Source of the DNA: Acanthochromis polyacanthus
Taxonomy: Eukaryota > Chordata > Actinopteri > Pomacentridae
Assembly: GCF_021347895.1 (NCBI RefSeq)
Contig: NC_067132.1
Span: 25,079,757-25,143,756, forward strand
Length of the DNA stretch: 64,000 bases
Reading direction: 5' to 3'
The notes under the pieces are model-generated. The model did no database searches, had not been told where the DNA came from, and was given only the letters and a program-made list of their open reading frames with translations. A program made the translations under genes and the position numbers. This document shows, one piece after another, positions 1 through 27,285 of this stretch (position 1 is the stretch's first letter; each line of letters opens with the position of its first letter).

Positions 1-3000
1 TTTATGATAGTGACCTCGTATCTTTTCTGGAGGAGATCCATTTCAAATTGTATTTTATCAGACAGAATGCGTCTTGACAGTGTCGCAATACAACCTCCAC
101 CATTATCAGCGATGAATTTAACCGTCTCGAGCCCCAAACCAGAGAGCCCTCCGGTTACAATATAGACACAGCCTTCTTTAAAGAGTTGTGGAGGTCTTGC
201 AAGCAAAGGAACATCAGATACTGGCCGATCAAATTCTCCATGGTCTAAAACAACTTGTCGCACTGTGTTTCTGGCGAAATATGACTCTGTATCAGACTGA
301 GACTCTTTTGGTTGATAAAGCTCTCTCCTTAGAGGTAATGATTCTGTCTCGAAGCCTAACGACACAAGCCAGCTGAAGATGTTCCTGTTTTGTGCATGTA
401 GATGAGCTCTCTGCAGAACATTAGCCACATCAAGCTTATGTACATGAACGTGTTTACTCTTCAATGCAAACATGCTAGCTGTGACTAAAGGTGACATGTC
501 ACTGCTGCACACAAAAATAATGTGTTTCTCAAGGCCCATGCTGTCATAAATCCCCTGCCAAGAGGTATCATATGGTGGCAGTAAGACAAATGCATCAAAA
601 TGTGAAGTTTCCCTCTTGAAATGTGACCGAGAGGAAACATTCCAGCCTGACCTGGTTGCTGTAAGAGCCAAAACCTTCATCAGAGCAGAGGCAGAGTTTG
701 AGGAGATAATAGCCAACTTTCTGTGCTGTTGTTTCACTTGAGACAGCATTCGCTGCAGGATCTCCCATGCCAGTATGAAGAAAGACACGCAAGGAGTCTC
801 CCCCAGAAAGGGAAGTCTCTTTGTGTTGTAGCACACTGCTTCAGGAATTGCAATCTTTGCAGAGGCAGGAACTGGATAGCATGAAGCTATATGGTCTCCC
901 ACTCTTAGATTAGCAACATCTTTCCCTACAGCTGTGACAATGCCGCTAAAATCTATAGCTAGTAGCTTGTGATTGTGTGAAGCATGCTTGTTCCAGTACA
1001 TCGTCTTGCCGAAATTCAAATGCGAAGTGCTGACAGGGAAGTAATCTGATGAATGCACACATACATTGGTTAGCTGAATTACAACTGACTTCTCCTGGAC
1101 AGGTTTTTGATCAATGTTAGCAGGGAGGGCTGACAAGTTTACCATTCTGTATGGATCAGCTGTCTGTAGGACTAAGTCTCTCGGACAAACAGAATGCAGA
1201 TCACCTTCACTTAAAGCCTTTTCCTTCATTGGGGTGCGTAGTATTGTTGTCGCTGCAGCCTGCCCTTTACTGATCCTCACCTCTTGTTGCTTGCTGGTGG
1301 CAATTACACAAGCCAGCAATTGAATGTCTTCATTAGTCACAGAAGCAAGGTCAATCAGCTGGAACGAAAGACCTGCCATCTCTGCTGCACAAGCCCTCGT
1401 CATACCAGAAAGCACAAAACCAGGACTGACATGATCCGCCGTCATTTCTGTTGATCTGTAAGTTATGACGCGGATAGCGCAGGTACTTTTGCTGTCTTTC
1501 ACGGCTAAAACAATCTGCCGAAATATCTCACAGCAATTCACCAAGGAGTCCAGCATCTTCTCGGATGTCAAGTGACTGATGTCCTCAACACCCCAAAGAA
1601 AGAGAACATTGTCCAAATCTGCAGTGGTGTTAAGCAAGCAGAAGACTAAGTTTCGAACTTGTTCTTTGCTTTCCACAATGACTGACTTTGGACTCATGTA
1701 TGGCCGAAGTCTTTTCGCAATGCAGAGTTTATCCTCAAAAACAATTGCTTTGATTTTGCAATTTTCCAAGTTTCTCTCATTAGAGATTGCAACTATTTCA
1801 TTGTGGAAGAACAGCGACTGAGGAGCACTTGAGCATCTGCCCAAAAATGAAATTCTCACCCCTTTAAGTTCCACCAACACATTCCCCTCTGTGGTGGAAA
1901 AGCAACCACACACATCAAGAAAGTCTGAAGTCTCTTGAGTTGCCTGTAAGTACAAGACCATCTCCTCCTGCAGTGGTCCTGATATAGCTATACTTGCAAT
2001 ACCTGAAGGGAATCCCTGCTTGGCTGTTAGTTGTCCCATTGCAACCACAGCACTCATCTGCAGAAAATAGTCCAGCAGGACAGGGTGAATGAAATAGTCA
2101 TGAAGATGTTTCAAAACTTCACTAGGGACTTGAATTATTGTCAGAGCTTCCTTGAATTCATTCCCAAAATGCACATCATTTAGCCGTCTGAAAACAGGAC
2201 CATACTCAAATCCTGCTTGAGAAAGAGTTGAATAAACCTCCTTCCTCGTCAAAACCAGTTTGCACCTTTGGGAGATCACGTCAAGACAAATGCTTGATTC
2301 ATCCAACAAAGGCTGGCTATCTGCACACCTGTATGTCCCAGAGGCATGTGTTGCAGCAGAAGACTGTATCTTAAATACGTTCTCTGCATGTTCCAGTGTC
2401 ACCTTCAACTGTTGATGGCATGAGCTGAGTGTCAACACGCTCTCAAATCTAACACTGAGATGGAGCAGTGAAACGGGATGCTTTGGCCTCAGGCTTGCCA
2501 TCACTGCAGCGTAAGCTAATTCCACAAAAAACGTACCTGGCACAATGGGAATGCTGTTGCTTTTGTGCTCCCAAAGATACGGTGCAGTCTCTACTGAGAG
2601 GTTGCACACGAACTCTTTGCTATCTTGCTTTATTTGGGATATGAGCACATGACGAGAAAAAACAGAGGTTTCGTCACCTTTTCTCAAAGCTTCAAAATTC
2701 AGCTCTTTCTTTGTGTTGTCAAACTGATAGACCGGAAGAGCTGTGGGCAATGTCTTGTAGCATTTGTAGACTTGATGCCAGTCTACATTAATGCCAAGTT
2801 CAAACAGTTTTGCCACTGTTAAGAGGATGGTATTGCAATCCTTCTCTGGGTGGACAGAGGAAAGAACTATGGTGTCATTTCCTAAAGTCTCAAATATGTT
2901 CCTTTGGAGAGCTCTACGAGGTCCAATCTCCACAAAGACTGCATTACTCTTGGACTGTTTGTCTTTGACGACAACATAAAGCGCTTTTTCAAATAAAACT

Positions 3001-6000
3001 GGCTCTCGGATGTTCTTTGCCCAGTATGTGCCAGTGCAGAAATCCCCATCTGAACATCTTTCTCCGGTCACTGTAGAATAAAGGTTGCACTCCATGCTGT
3101 TGGCATCCAAAAGGTTTATGCTTCTCTTAATGTCATCTAGTACTGGATCCATCACGTGACTATGGTATGCTGCTGGGACATCCAAGACATGGAGGAAGAC
3201 ATTTCTACCTATGAACATGATCTTCAACCTCTCATGGAGGATGTCAATGGAATCTGCATCTCCTGACAGAGTGCAGGACTGAGGGCTGTTGAAAGCAGCT
3301 ATGCAAGCTTTTCCAAAGAAATCTGGAAGAATTTTTGCCACCTCATCTACAGCCACATTGCCGACCACAAGCATTTTCCCTCCTGTGACTTTGCTCTGGA
3401 GAGAACTACGGTGGTACAACACTTTCACTGCATCCTCAAGAGACAAGAGGCCTGAGCAGTGAGCGGCCGCAACCTCGCCAACAGAGTGACCGAGCATGGC
3501 GTCAGGTTTTACACCCCAGTGCTTCAGGAGAGTGGCAATGCTGATCTGGATGGCAAATAGAAGAGGCTGGATGACAGTTGATGAGCTAAAATCATCATGA
3601 TCATGCTCACCACTGAGCCATTTGCTGATGTTGATGGTTTTATAAGTCTGGAAGAGATCCTCTACTTCTTTGACCTTATCTCTAAAAACAGGAACCTCTC
3701 TCATGAGCTGTTTGCACATCCCTCTATAGGCAACCCCGTTTCCACAAAACACAAAGACCACCTGGCTGTCTGACTGTATTGATTCAATCTTTGTTCTCAG
3801 TGCAGATGTCAGCTGGTGCTCTAAATCTGAGATTGAGTATGTCAGGAGGGCCATCCTATATTTGTGTTTGTAATGACTCCGTCCACATGCTGAGGTGTAT
3901 GAAAGTGCCTGTAGGTCAACTGTTTGATTGCTGCAAAGTCTTTGGTGGGTGTCAGTGATGGTCCTGATCAGTGATTTCTCAGAAGCTGCAGACAGAACAA
4001 AGAGTTTTGGACAACCTTTGGGCTTCTGTGTGGAAACTGCAGTGTGATTATGCTCTCTTAAAATCACATGTGCATTCGTGCCCCCAAACCCAAAGCTGTT
4101 GATCCCAGCTACCCTTCCTAGAGGACTTTTTGTCTCCCATCTGTCAGCTTTAGTCGGAATATTTAGATTCAGAGCTTTTATGTCTACACTGGCACTGTCT
4201 TCAGAGTAGAACAGTGAGGGAACAATAGTCTCATGCTTCATCATTAACAAAACCTTTATGAGTCCAGCGACTCCAGCTGCAGATTCTGTGTGTCCGATGT
4301 TACCTTTCACAGAACCAATCCAGAGAGTCTCTGAGCCCGAAGGTCTGGCTTTAGCGATGATGTTGGAGATGCTTCCTGCCTCTGTTGGGTCTCCAGCTGG
4401 AGTTCCAGTCCCATGAGCCTCTATGTACTGGACATTTGCAATGTCAGACTCTGAGTAGATTCTTTGCAGCAGCTGCTCTTGTTGAACCATGGAGGGTTTG
4501 GTGATTGGGGAGACAGAGCGTCCATCTTGGTTGACTGCACTTTTGCTGATGATACCCCATATTTTGTTGCAGTCCTTTAGGGCCTTTGTATAGAAAGTCA
4601 CACTATTAGGAGAATAGCTAGTATCTCAACTGTATACAAGTATTTGACACTAGATGGCTGGGAAATAAACACAATTACTTCTACTAAAGTAAAAGTATTG
4701 ATACCACAGTTTAAAAACACGACAGAAAAGAAAGTCCTACATGAAAATTGTTACTTAAGTAAAGATATGTAACTATAATCAGGACAATGAACTTATAGTA
4801 ATGACATAAAAATAACAAATGCATGAAAATGTCCATCTGTGACTCTAAGACTATTATATTGTTCCTGTTGCTGTCACACTTGACAACCAGCACTGCCTCC
4901 TGTAGACCACACATAGAAAATGTCATCACAATTACCCAGAGCCCACAGTAACACAGTCACCTTGTCTAAAACACAGTCCAAACTTCAAAACTATTAAAAA
5001 ATACACTGCAAATATTGAAATATTTTCAGAATGAAAAGCAGAAACTTCAGTCAGAAGTTGATACTTAAAATGTTGTCATGTGAAAAATTACTTAAATAAT
5101 TAGCAAAACAATTTTGTATTCATTAATTACCTATGCTTTTAGTATGGCTTTTATTTGATTTATTCTTTTATTTATATTTATTCTTTATTATTGTTGTTGT
5201 GGTATTAAAAATATTTTATTTGTCTATTTATTTATACGTTAAACATATTTTGTCTTCTATCACTTAATTTTTAAAGGTTATTTTGAATTTCGCCTTCCAT
5301 TCCATGTTTCCTGATTGCATTTATTTATGATAATATGCCATTTTTATTCATTTTTGCCTGTTTATCTGTTGAACTTTGTGTTGCATTCTATTTCTATGAA
5401 CCGTGCTACACACACAAAAAAAAGCTGATTGAAAATTTGAATAATTAACTAATCAGCTATACTCGTGTAAACTGCTGGGTTAACTAATTAACAACAAAAC
5501 TTATTTTAGTGGCTCTTCATATGTTCTGTATGCAAAAATCTTAGTTTGTAAAGTAATTAAAGTTCTCAGATATGCATAGTGAAGTAAAAAGTGCAATGCA
5601 CCCCTCTGAAATGTACTGACGATGCAGTGGAAAGTTTCAAGTACCTCAGATTTATGCATTCACGGATCGTTATCATCCACTTACATTTTTCAGAGGTCTC
5701 AGCAGCACCACACCACAGCCCTCTCCTCTACCATAACCATCTGCTCTGCTTGAAAAAGGTTTGCTGGATCCTTCAGGTGAAATCATCTTTGCCTTGCTGA
5801 GAGCAACAAACATCCTCGGCTCTATAATACAGTTGACGCCGCCACATAGTGCCATCTCACAGTCTCCTAGTGGAAAGAGAAGCAACAGAATAAGAAAATT
5901 TCATACATCATGCAATAATTAACTTTCTATAGGGCAAATGGGACTAGTACCTTGCTTTATAGCCTGGCAGGCTACATGTAGAGCCACCAAAGATGAGGAA

Positions 6001-6804
6001 CAAGCACTGTCGATGGCGAAAGATGGGCCGGTAAGATTGAAAGTGAAGGAAATTCTGTTGGCAGCAACACTCATGGCCGTCCCAGTGCCGTTGTAGTGGG
6101 TTATCGTGTTTGGGTTGTTGTTACTGAGCATCTCGTAATCCCTGTTCATCAGACCTGCAACACCACAATCAAATTTCGTAAAACATGATATTATGCTGGG
6201 GGTTTAAGAGGTCACAAATGAAAGGAGTACCTATGTAGACGCCAGTTCTGCTTCCACTGATGCTTTCCATGGCAATTCCTGCATCTTCTAACGCCCTGTA
6301 TGTGCACTGCAGGAGGAGTTTCTGCTGAGGGTCCATAGACTCAGCTTCCACTTCAGGAATCCCGAAAAACTTGGAATCAAACTCATTAAAGCTAGAAAAA
6401 AAACAGAGATCCACTATAGTTGAAACACCCACAAAGAGAAGAAAATTACACTAAATCCGCCAAATGCCTACCCTTCTATTAGAGCTGCTTTGGTTGTTTG
6501 TGTCTTTCCAGGTTTGCTATCATTGGCATCATACCAAAAAGTGGTGTCAAACCTCTCAGCTGGGATGTTTACCACACAGTTCTTCCCCTCCAGGAGAACC
6601 CTCCAGAAATTCTCCAACCCCTCACCTAAAATAAAACAAACCACAATGACTCAATTTAAATTTAGACAACCTTTTTGCAAAAGTGTCCAAATCAAGCACC
6701 ATACCTCCAGGAAAATTGCATCCAATCCCAATAACAGCTACGTCCTCCTCTGCGTTCTCCATCATTCCTTTGAAGTGATGATGAAGCTGCTTTTGCTGTT
6801 TCAT
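1..6804 (-). CDS. Animal type I polyketide synthase (fish PKS), 3' part beyond window edge
   Basis: Cytosolic multidomain synthase that extends acyl chains with malonyl-type units. Coding exons on the minus strand: 6705-6804, 6472-6625, 6231-6391, 5951-6154, 5685-5866, and one giant exon 1-4583 that stays open to the edge, giving about 1,795 residues here. The ketosynthase has its active Cys in DSACSSS (about residue 190) and His in EAHGTGT (about 324) and GHTESAAG. The acyltransferase has GHSVG (Ser about 634). The dehydratase keeps His about 940 and the [10 protein letters not shown] motif, although the Gly of HxxxGxxxxP is Ser. A structural KR region and an ER domain (SGIVTAVG, about 1478) follow, then a KR beginning with TGGLSGLG (about 1746). 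The ER nucleotide loop is degenerate. KR remainder and ACP lie outside the window. The start chosen is the ATG at 6804; 6768 is an alternative. Giant-exon acceptors at 4604 and 4619 would break frame, so 4583 was used. The class is certain; which fish PKS paralogue is not. Confidence 0.9.
4584..5684 (-). other. PKS intron 5
   Basis: This 1.1-kb AT-rich intron splits the ketosynthase coding region. It has a strong GTAAGT donor after 5685 and the in-frame acceptor CAAAG before 4583. I see no coding segment or clear transposon in it. Short ORFs here are AT-rich chance frames. Confidence 0.7.
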
Positions 6805-7690
6805 TCCAAGATAAAATGTGAAATTTTCAGCCTCTCCATAGTGGAGCTTAAAGCACTGGCTGCTCTCTTTGGTCTGAACAAGTCTCGACTCTTTATAAAC
6901 ACTGTCAGATCACAGAACTGAGACAACAGAACAATGTCTTAGCTTGTTACATCTCAGCTGGAACTAAATGCACTAATTGCAGGTTAAGATCATTCAAGGA
7001 GTGCAGTAAATAACCCTCTGTTGCTGTTTGTAGACTGGCAAAAACATATACTACTTGTGAATTGTGCCTGTATCTCAAAGATGGTCCTAGACAAAGCATA
7101 ATTAGTGGGCTTGATTTCATTAATGTGGCATTTAATGTAGTAAAGAACAACTTCAGAAAGCAAAATAATGAATTAGTGTCTCCTGACAGCTTCTGACAAC
7201 ATTATTAAAGTTGACATTGATCATTTTAATGTATTTAAGAGAATACCAAATGCATAAAATGTCAGTAATAATTCCTTTTCAGTGTTTTTCAGCTCATTGC
7301 TTTGGTTTCACTTGTTAGTTTTTGACATAGGTTATATTGCATTCTTACCAAGCTTGTCATCAACTAAAGTAGGGAAATAAGGGGGAAAAAATCCCTCTTA
7401 CTTGCCTTGTGCTACAAAAACACATTGATAAATTAGCTAGAAAACAAAATTCTGCATTTAGAAGTTAAGAAAAACATGCACATTTTGCTTAATAGTTGAA
7501 AAAGACTAAAAAAGATTCCAAACAAAATGAATAATAGACTTCATCTGCTGGACATATTTACAGCTAATCGTTTATTTACGCCGTGTATCAGTTTTATATG
7601 GTGCTAATATGCTAATGCTGCCTTAGCATCATGTTGCAGTCCCAATGTGGTAAAAAATAATTTATGTGCAGGTCTCATTTGAGTCACAGC
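6805..7690. other. Intergenic segment between PKS start and yme1l1 3' end
   Basis: About 0.9 kb of AT-rich sequence with no recognisable coding exon. It must hold the PKS 5' UTR and promoter, because PKS and yme1l1 are both on the minus strand in head-to-tail order. I cannot place a TATA box or start site with confidence, and a non-coding first exon further upstream is possible. Confidence 0.5.
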
Positions 7691-8479
7691 CACAAGGTTG
7701 ATTCAGAAGAGTAATCTTTATTTGAGCTTCAAGAAGGCCCTAATCTAAAGGAACAAACAGAAGCACCAAGCCAATCCTTTCATACGCTTACAGTATATAC
7801 ACATCTCCTCCCCTCGATCAGTTACAGTAGGACATGATGGCCTGTCTCTACTTTCAGAGAAAAACAAAGGGACACACCTTTGGGCACTTAAATAAATAAG
7901 AACAACCAAAAACAGACAGCATGTGGTAAATGAAACACATCCTTTAGAGAAAAAACTCTAAATATGCGAAGTTCAATAATGAACAGCAGTAATCACGTGT
8001 ACCTTGCTACAGCCAAACGGTACATTCTAGATCGAGGTACTTTAAGGTCCTACGGTGTTCACCGGTTTGAGTATGAACAATTTGAGATTGACCACGATTT
8101 ATGTCAAATTCATATGATAGCAAATATGGCTCAGATGTATAGAAATACTACAGAGGTCTTTAGTCATGAGAGTGTAGGACAGCAAGCCCTTAATGGAATA
8201 TCATGGGGGGAGCAGGTGTTTTATTTTCATCCACGTAAACCGTGAGGTGCTTTTAAAAAACGCTGTGAATCCGATCGTCCTCTCTACTGGAAACGTAAAA
8301 TGATAAAAGAAAAATGTATACAAGGGACGAAACAATCTTTATAGTGTCATCTTCATGTTGATGACGAAAGGGATACAAACAAATGAAATACAAGGCCTCC
8401 AAAAGGCCTGTGCTCGATTGCACAGCTTCATATATATATATACACAAGATTCAAGAGTCTAAAATGTGTACTGAGGTAT
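7690..8479 (-). other. yme1l1: yme1l1 3' UTR with poly(A) signal
   Basis: Sequence downstream of the yme1l1 stop codon on the minus strand. An AATAAA signal reads on the minus strand at 7722-7717, so cleavage near 7690-7705 would give a 3' UTR of about 780 nt. The 93-codon plus-strand frame at 7964-8245 resembles nothing I know and is treated as chance. Confidence 0.6.
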
Positions 8480-15754
<7,275 letters not shown>

Positions 15755-16482
15755 ATTTGCCGAAAGATACTTTAAAATCAGGATTTGGAGGGTTGATGTG
15801 TGAGGACAGACCCTCTAAATAACGTAAATGAACGAGTCCTCCTCGCAGCGGTGTCCTTATGTTTTCCTTGTTACACAACTTTTCCAGCGGCTTATCTAAT
15901 AACAGCAAATGGATTCTCCGGCATCTGAGGGTCAAATGGACTACAAAATGACGCAAATTGAATTACTACCGGGTACGGCATCTCTTGTGGAGCTAAAATC
16001 TCAGTTTTATTAAAGATAATTTTTAAAAATCTTGATAATATGTGAAAAAATACAATTTTACTTTATTTGATCCTAAAATGTGCCGGATAAATAAAAATTA
16101 GCGTTGCTGTTATTACACCATTTCTTTATTTAGTTTTTATATGTTTTGCTTAATACCTGATCAAAATAAAAACAAGTAACATATAAATATTGCTCTGCTA
16201 CCTAAAATAAATTAACAGATGATAATATATCTGTTAATTAAGCAGATAAAAAGAATAACACTAATACAACACGTACGAAACGAATTTAATGCTGTGCAAA
16301 CTTACAAGGCGCAACATGAACAGCTAAAATGAACGCCAGAGGACCCCGCGAAAAAGCAGTGGATTCAAAATTTCAAAACAAACCCAGGATTGTTGTTTTG
16401 TCATGCGACTGTTTACTTACTACTACTGAGTTAGCTGGCTGGTAAATGCACAACCGAACTCCTGATTTAAAGCAGTTTAATT
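15755..16482. promoter_or_regulatory. Divergent yme1l1 / mastl promoter interval
   Basis: Only 728 bp separate the yme1l1 start (minus) from the mastl start (plus), so both promoters and 5' UTRs lie here. Near the mastl end are a GCGAAA motif in CCGCGAAAA (16347-16355, E2F-like) and two TTCAAA hexamers at 16364-16369 and 16372-16377, the reverse complement of the cell-cycle CHR core TTTGAA. A long minus-strand ORF beginning at 15956 overlaps the yme1l1 start out of frame. The middle (about 16000-16320) is AT-rich and shows nothing I recognise. Confidence 0.6.
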
Positions 16483-25045
<8,563 letters not shown>

Positions 25046-25690
25046 ACAAACACTCAAAAGGAGTTCTTTTTAAAGTGGCACTGAATAAACGTTGGCGGTC
25101 GGTGATGTGAGAATGTTCTCGATGTTCCTGCTAATTGCTTTCAGAATTAAGTTTACGCAGCTAAACACACTGTAATGATTCTGATTATCGGTTGTTGTTT
25201 TTAAAAAATACATTTTACATCTGTGCAATCACCCATCATAAGATAGCTGAAGTAAATTTCTTAGAATTACTGTTAGTCTCTTAAATTAGCTTCTTCTACT
25301 AGCAAAGCACTATTTGCTACTGCTTTATTTTGTATTGATGTTAGCTTTTCATGCAGATACTTTTTTTTTTTTTTTGCTGTAATGTCTCCAGTTGTTAGCC
25401 GACTGGATGGGCAGTCCCCCCGAAGAAAAACATACTAATATATTCATAAATAAGGTGTTTTATATGTAAATTTTGTCGATACATTTATTTAGTGTCATAG
25501 TTTTACGTCAGGAGTGGCACTTTCTACTCCAGCAGGACTGTTTTTCATGTTTTTATGTCATTTCTGTTATTTTTCCTTCACTTTTCAACACTACCGGTTC
25601 AACCTTGCTGCTTGTGAATTTTTAACTGTAGGAAAAAAGGAAAATACAAATAAAATGTGTTTGTAATATTATATATAGTGGATTTTTTTT
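25046..25690 (+). other. mastl: mastl 3' UTR with poly(A) signals
   Basis: Sequence following the mastl TAG (25043-25045). AATAAA occurs at 25084-25089, which would give a very short UTR, and again at 25649-25654, followed by a T-rich stretch near 25682-25696 suited to downstream cleavage factors. The distal signal is the likelier main one. Confidence 0.6.
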
Positions 25691-25949
25691 CTCTCCAAAT
25701 ATCAAAGTGATTTAGATAAAATCAAAACTGAGCATGTCTGACAGGTAGTTAACATCCACAAAGACTGGAAACGGGCTGTTTTCATTGTGGGATTAGTTCT
25801 TTTGTTAGAGCCAGACTGGTGGTTTCTCCCACTTTCCACCTCCTCCTGCTCAAATGTTTGCCAGCAGTTGGACTTATTAACTGTGCAGGCATCCCAACAA
25901 CATATATATCCCAAAATATTAAACCATTTATGTGGATAAAATGCAAATA

Positions 25950-27285
25950 AACGTGCATGCTTTGTGAAAACTTTATTTCTAGCTGAGATTATCACATGCA
26001 AACACCACTCTATCCACAGGCAGAGAGGGTGTGAAAGCATTAGTACATTTTCAGTAAAAAGATAAAACTATCGCCTCTTTATTAAAACATAATGGCTCTG
26101 GAAAGAGATGTGCTATTGCAGATGCCAACCTCTGTAAATATGATATATATTCTACATTAATAATACACTGGGATGCAATTAAAATATTGCATTTTGATCT
26201 GTATTTTACATATATTGTATACAATTTGTATAGAGCTCGCTGCTTTGCAAACAAATTTGTGATTACTATCAGTCAAACGAAAAATCTCTGCACAATATTC
26301 ATACAAACGTCACACATGAAAAATTATACAACGCAAAAAAACGCGACGATCGTCAAATCGGATATCTGAGCGGATGATTCTCACCACCTCATGGCTCGCT
26401 AGGTAGTATGATCGATGCTAATTTGGTCCAGAACTGCAACAGTTATGCTACAATGTGTGAATGTGTGAAAAGCGTAATGCCACCTAACTGTACAGTATGA
26501 ATGTACCTTATGATGTTGAGGCACTTTTTCTATTTCGATGAAGTAGGCGTAAAAGCACAGACTGATATGCAGCAGGTCGGGTGATGGGAACTCATCCCAG
26601 ACTTTGTCTAACTTAAGCATAACACATAGCAGTCACTTTAAACACAAACCTCACTTGCAATCCGGCCAGCGATGCCTTTCACTGGAACTGTCGCTACAAG
26701 CAATAAATATTAACTTAATTAAACAGAATCTCACATCTTGGAACATTAATACATTCAATCCTCACTTCTAATCTACAGTTATTACAACATCTTATTGTAG
26801 CAGCATTACCTGGGCAACTAAAGACAGACAATTGTGAAGAAATTTCTAATCACGTCAAGCGTTGCGCTCATAAACAGCAAAGGCCTGCTTTTGCGCAACA
26901 AAGCCTCAGTTATGGAGCTAATCGAGAAGCCACAAGTTGAACACACCGACAATATTCCACCTGTAGATTTTCTACTTCTCCACGCAAACTGTTAGATAAA
27001 AAGATTCCAGTACAGTGGTCATCGTCTTGAAAAAGGTAAGATCGCAGGCCGGGAGCCCTTACATTCGTGTTCCTCTTGGATTCCACGTCCGCAGTGCAAC
27101 ACGCTCAAGAGGTCGCTTCCTCTCGCTTCATTACTCTAAACGCCTTCTTCATAGTGCAAAAGCAAATTACTGGGCTGTGGGTCTAAGCAGGAAGTAGGGG
27201 GGAGGAGTTACAGCCATTAGCAACCCAGCTAAAATCATTTACGTGTTATCGTCTGTGCCCATGTGGTGTTCAGGTGTGAGCAGGT
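25950..27285 (-). other. acbd5: acbd5 3' UTR with poly(A) signal
   Basis: About 1.3 kb downstream of the acbd5 stop on the minus strand. An AATAAA signal reads on the minus strand at 25977-25972. Only about 320 bp separate it from the distal mastl signal, so the genes converge tail to tail. No further exon is seen. Confidence 0.55.

Noticed and set aside
4584..4619. Two other AG acceptors (4604/4603 and 4619/4618) for the giant PKS exon
   Set aside because: Both put the downstream ketosynthase sequence out of frame with the preceding exon, which ends at a codon boundary at 5685. The acceptor before 4583 joins LLRPLKN to [10 protein letters not shown] in frame, as expected for the KS fold.
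7964..8245. 93-codon plus-strand ORF
   Set aside because: Lies in the yme1l1 3' UTR on the opposite strand, resembles no family I know, and has no supporting exon structure.
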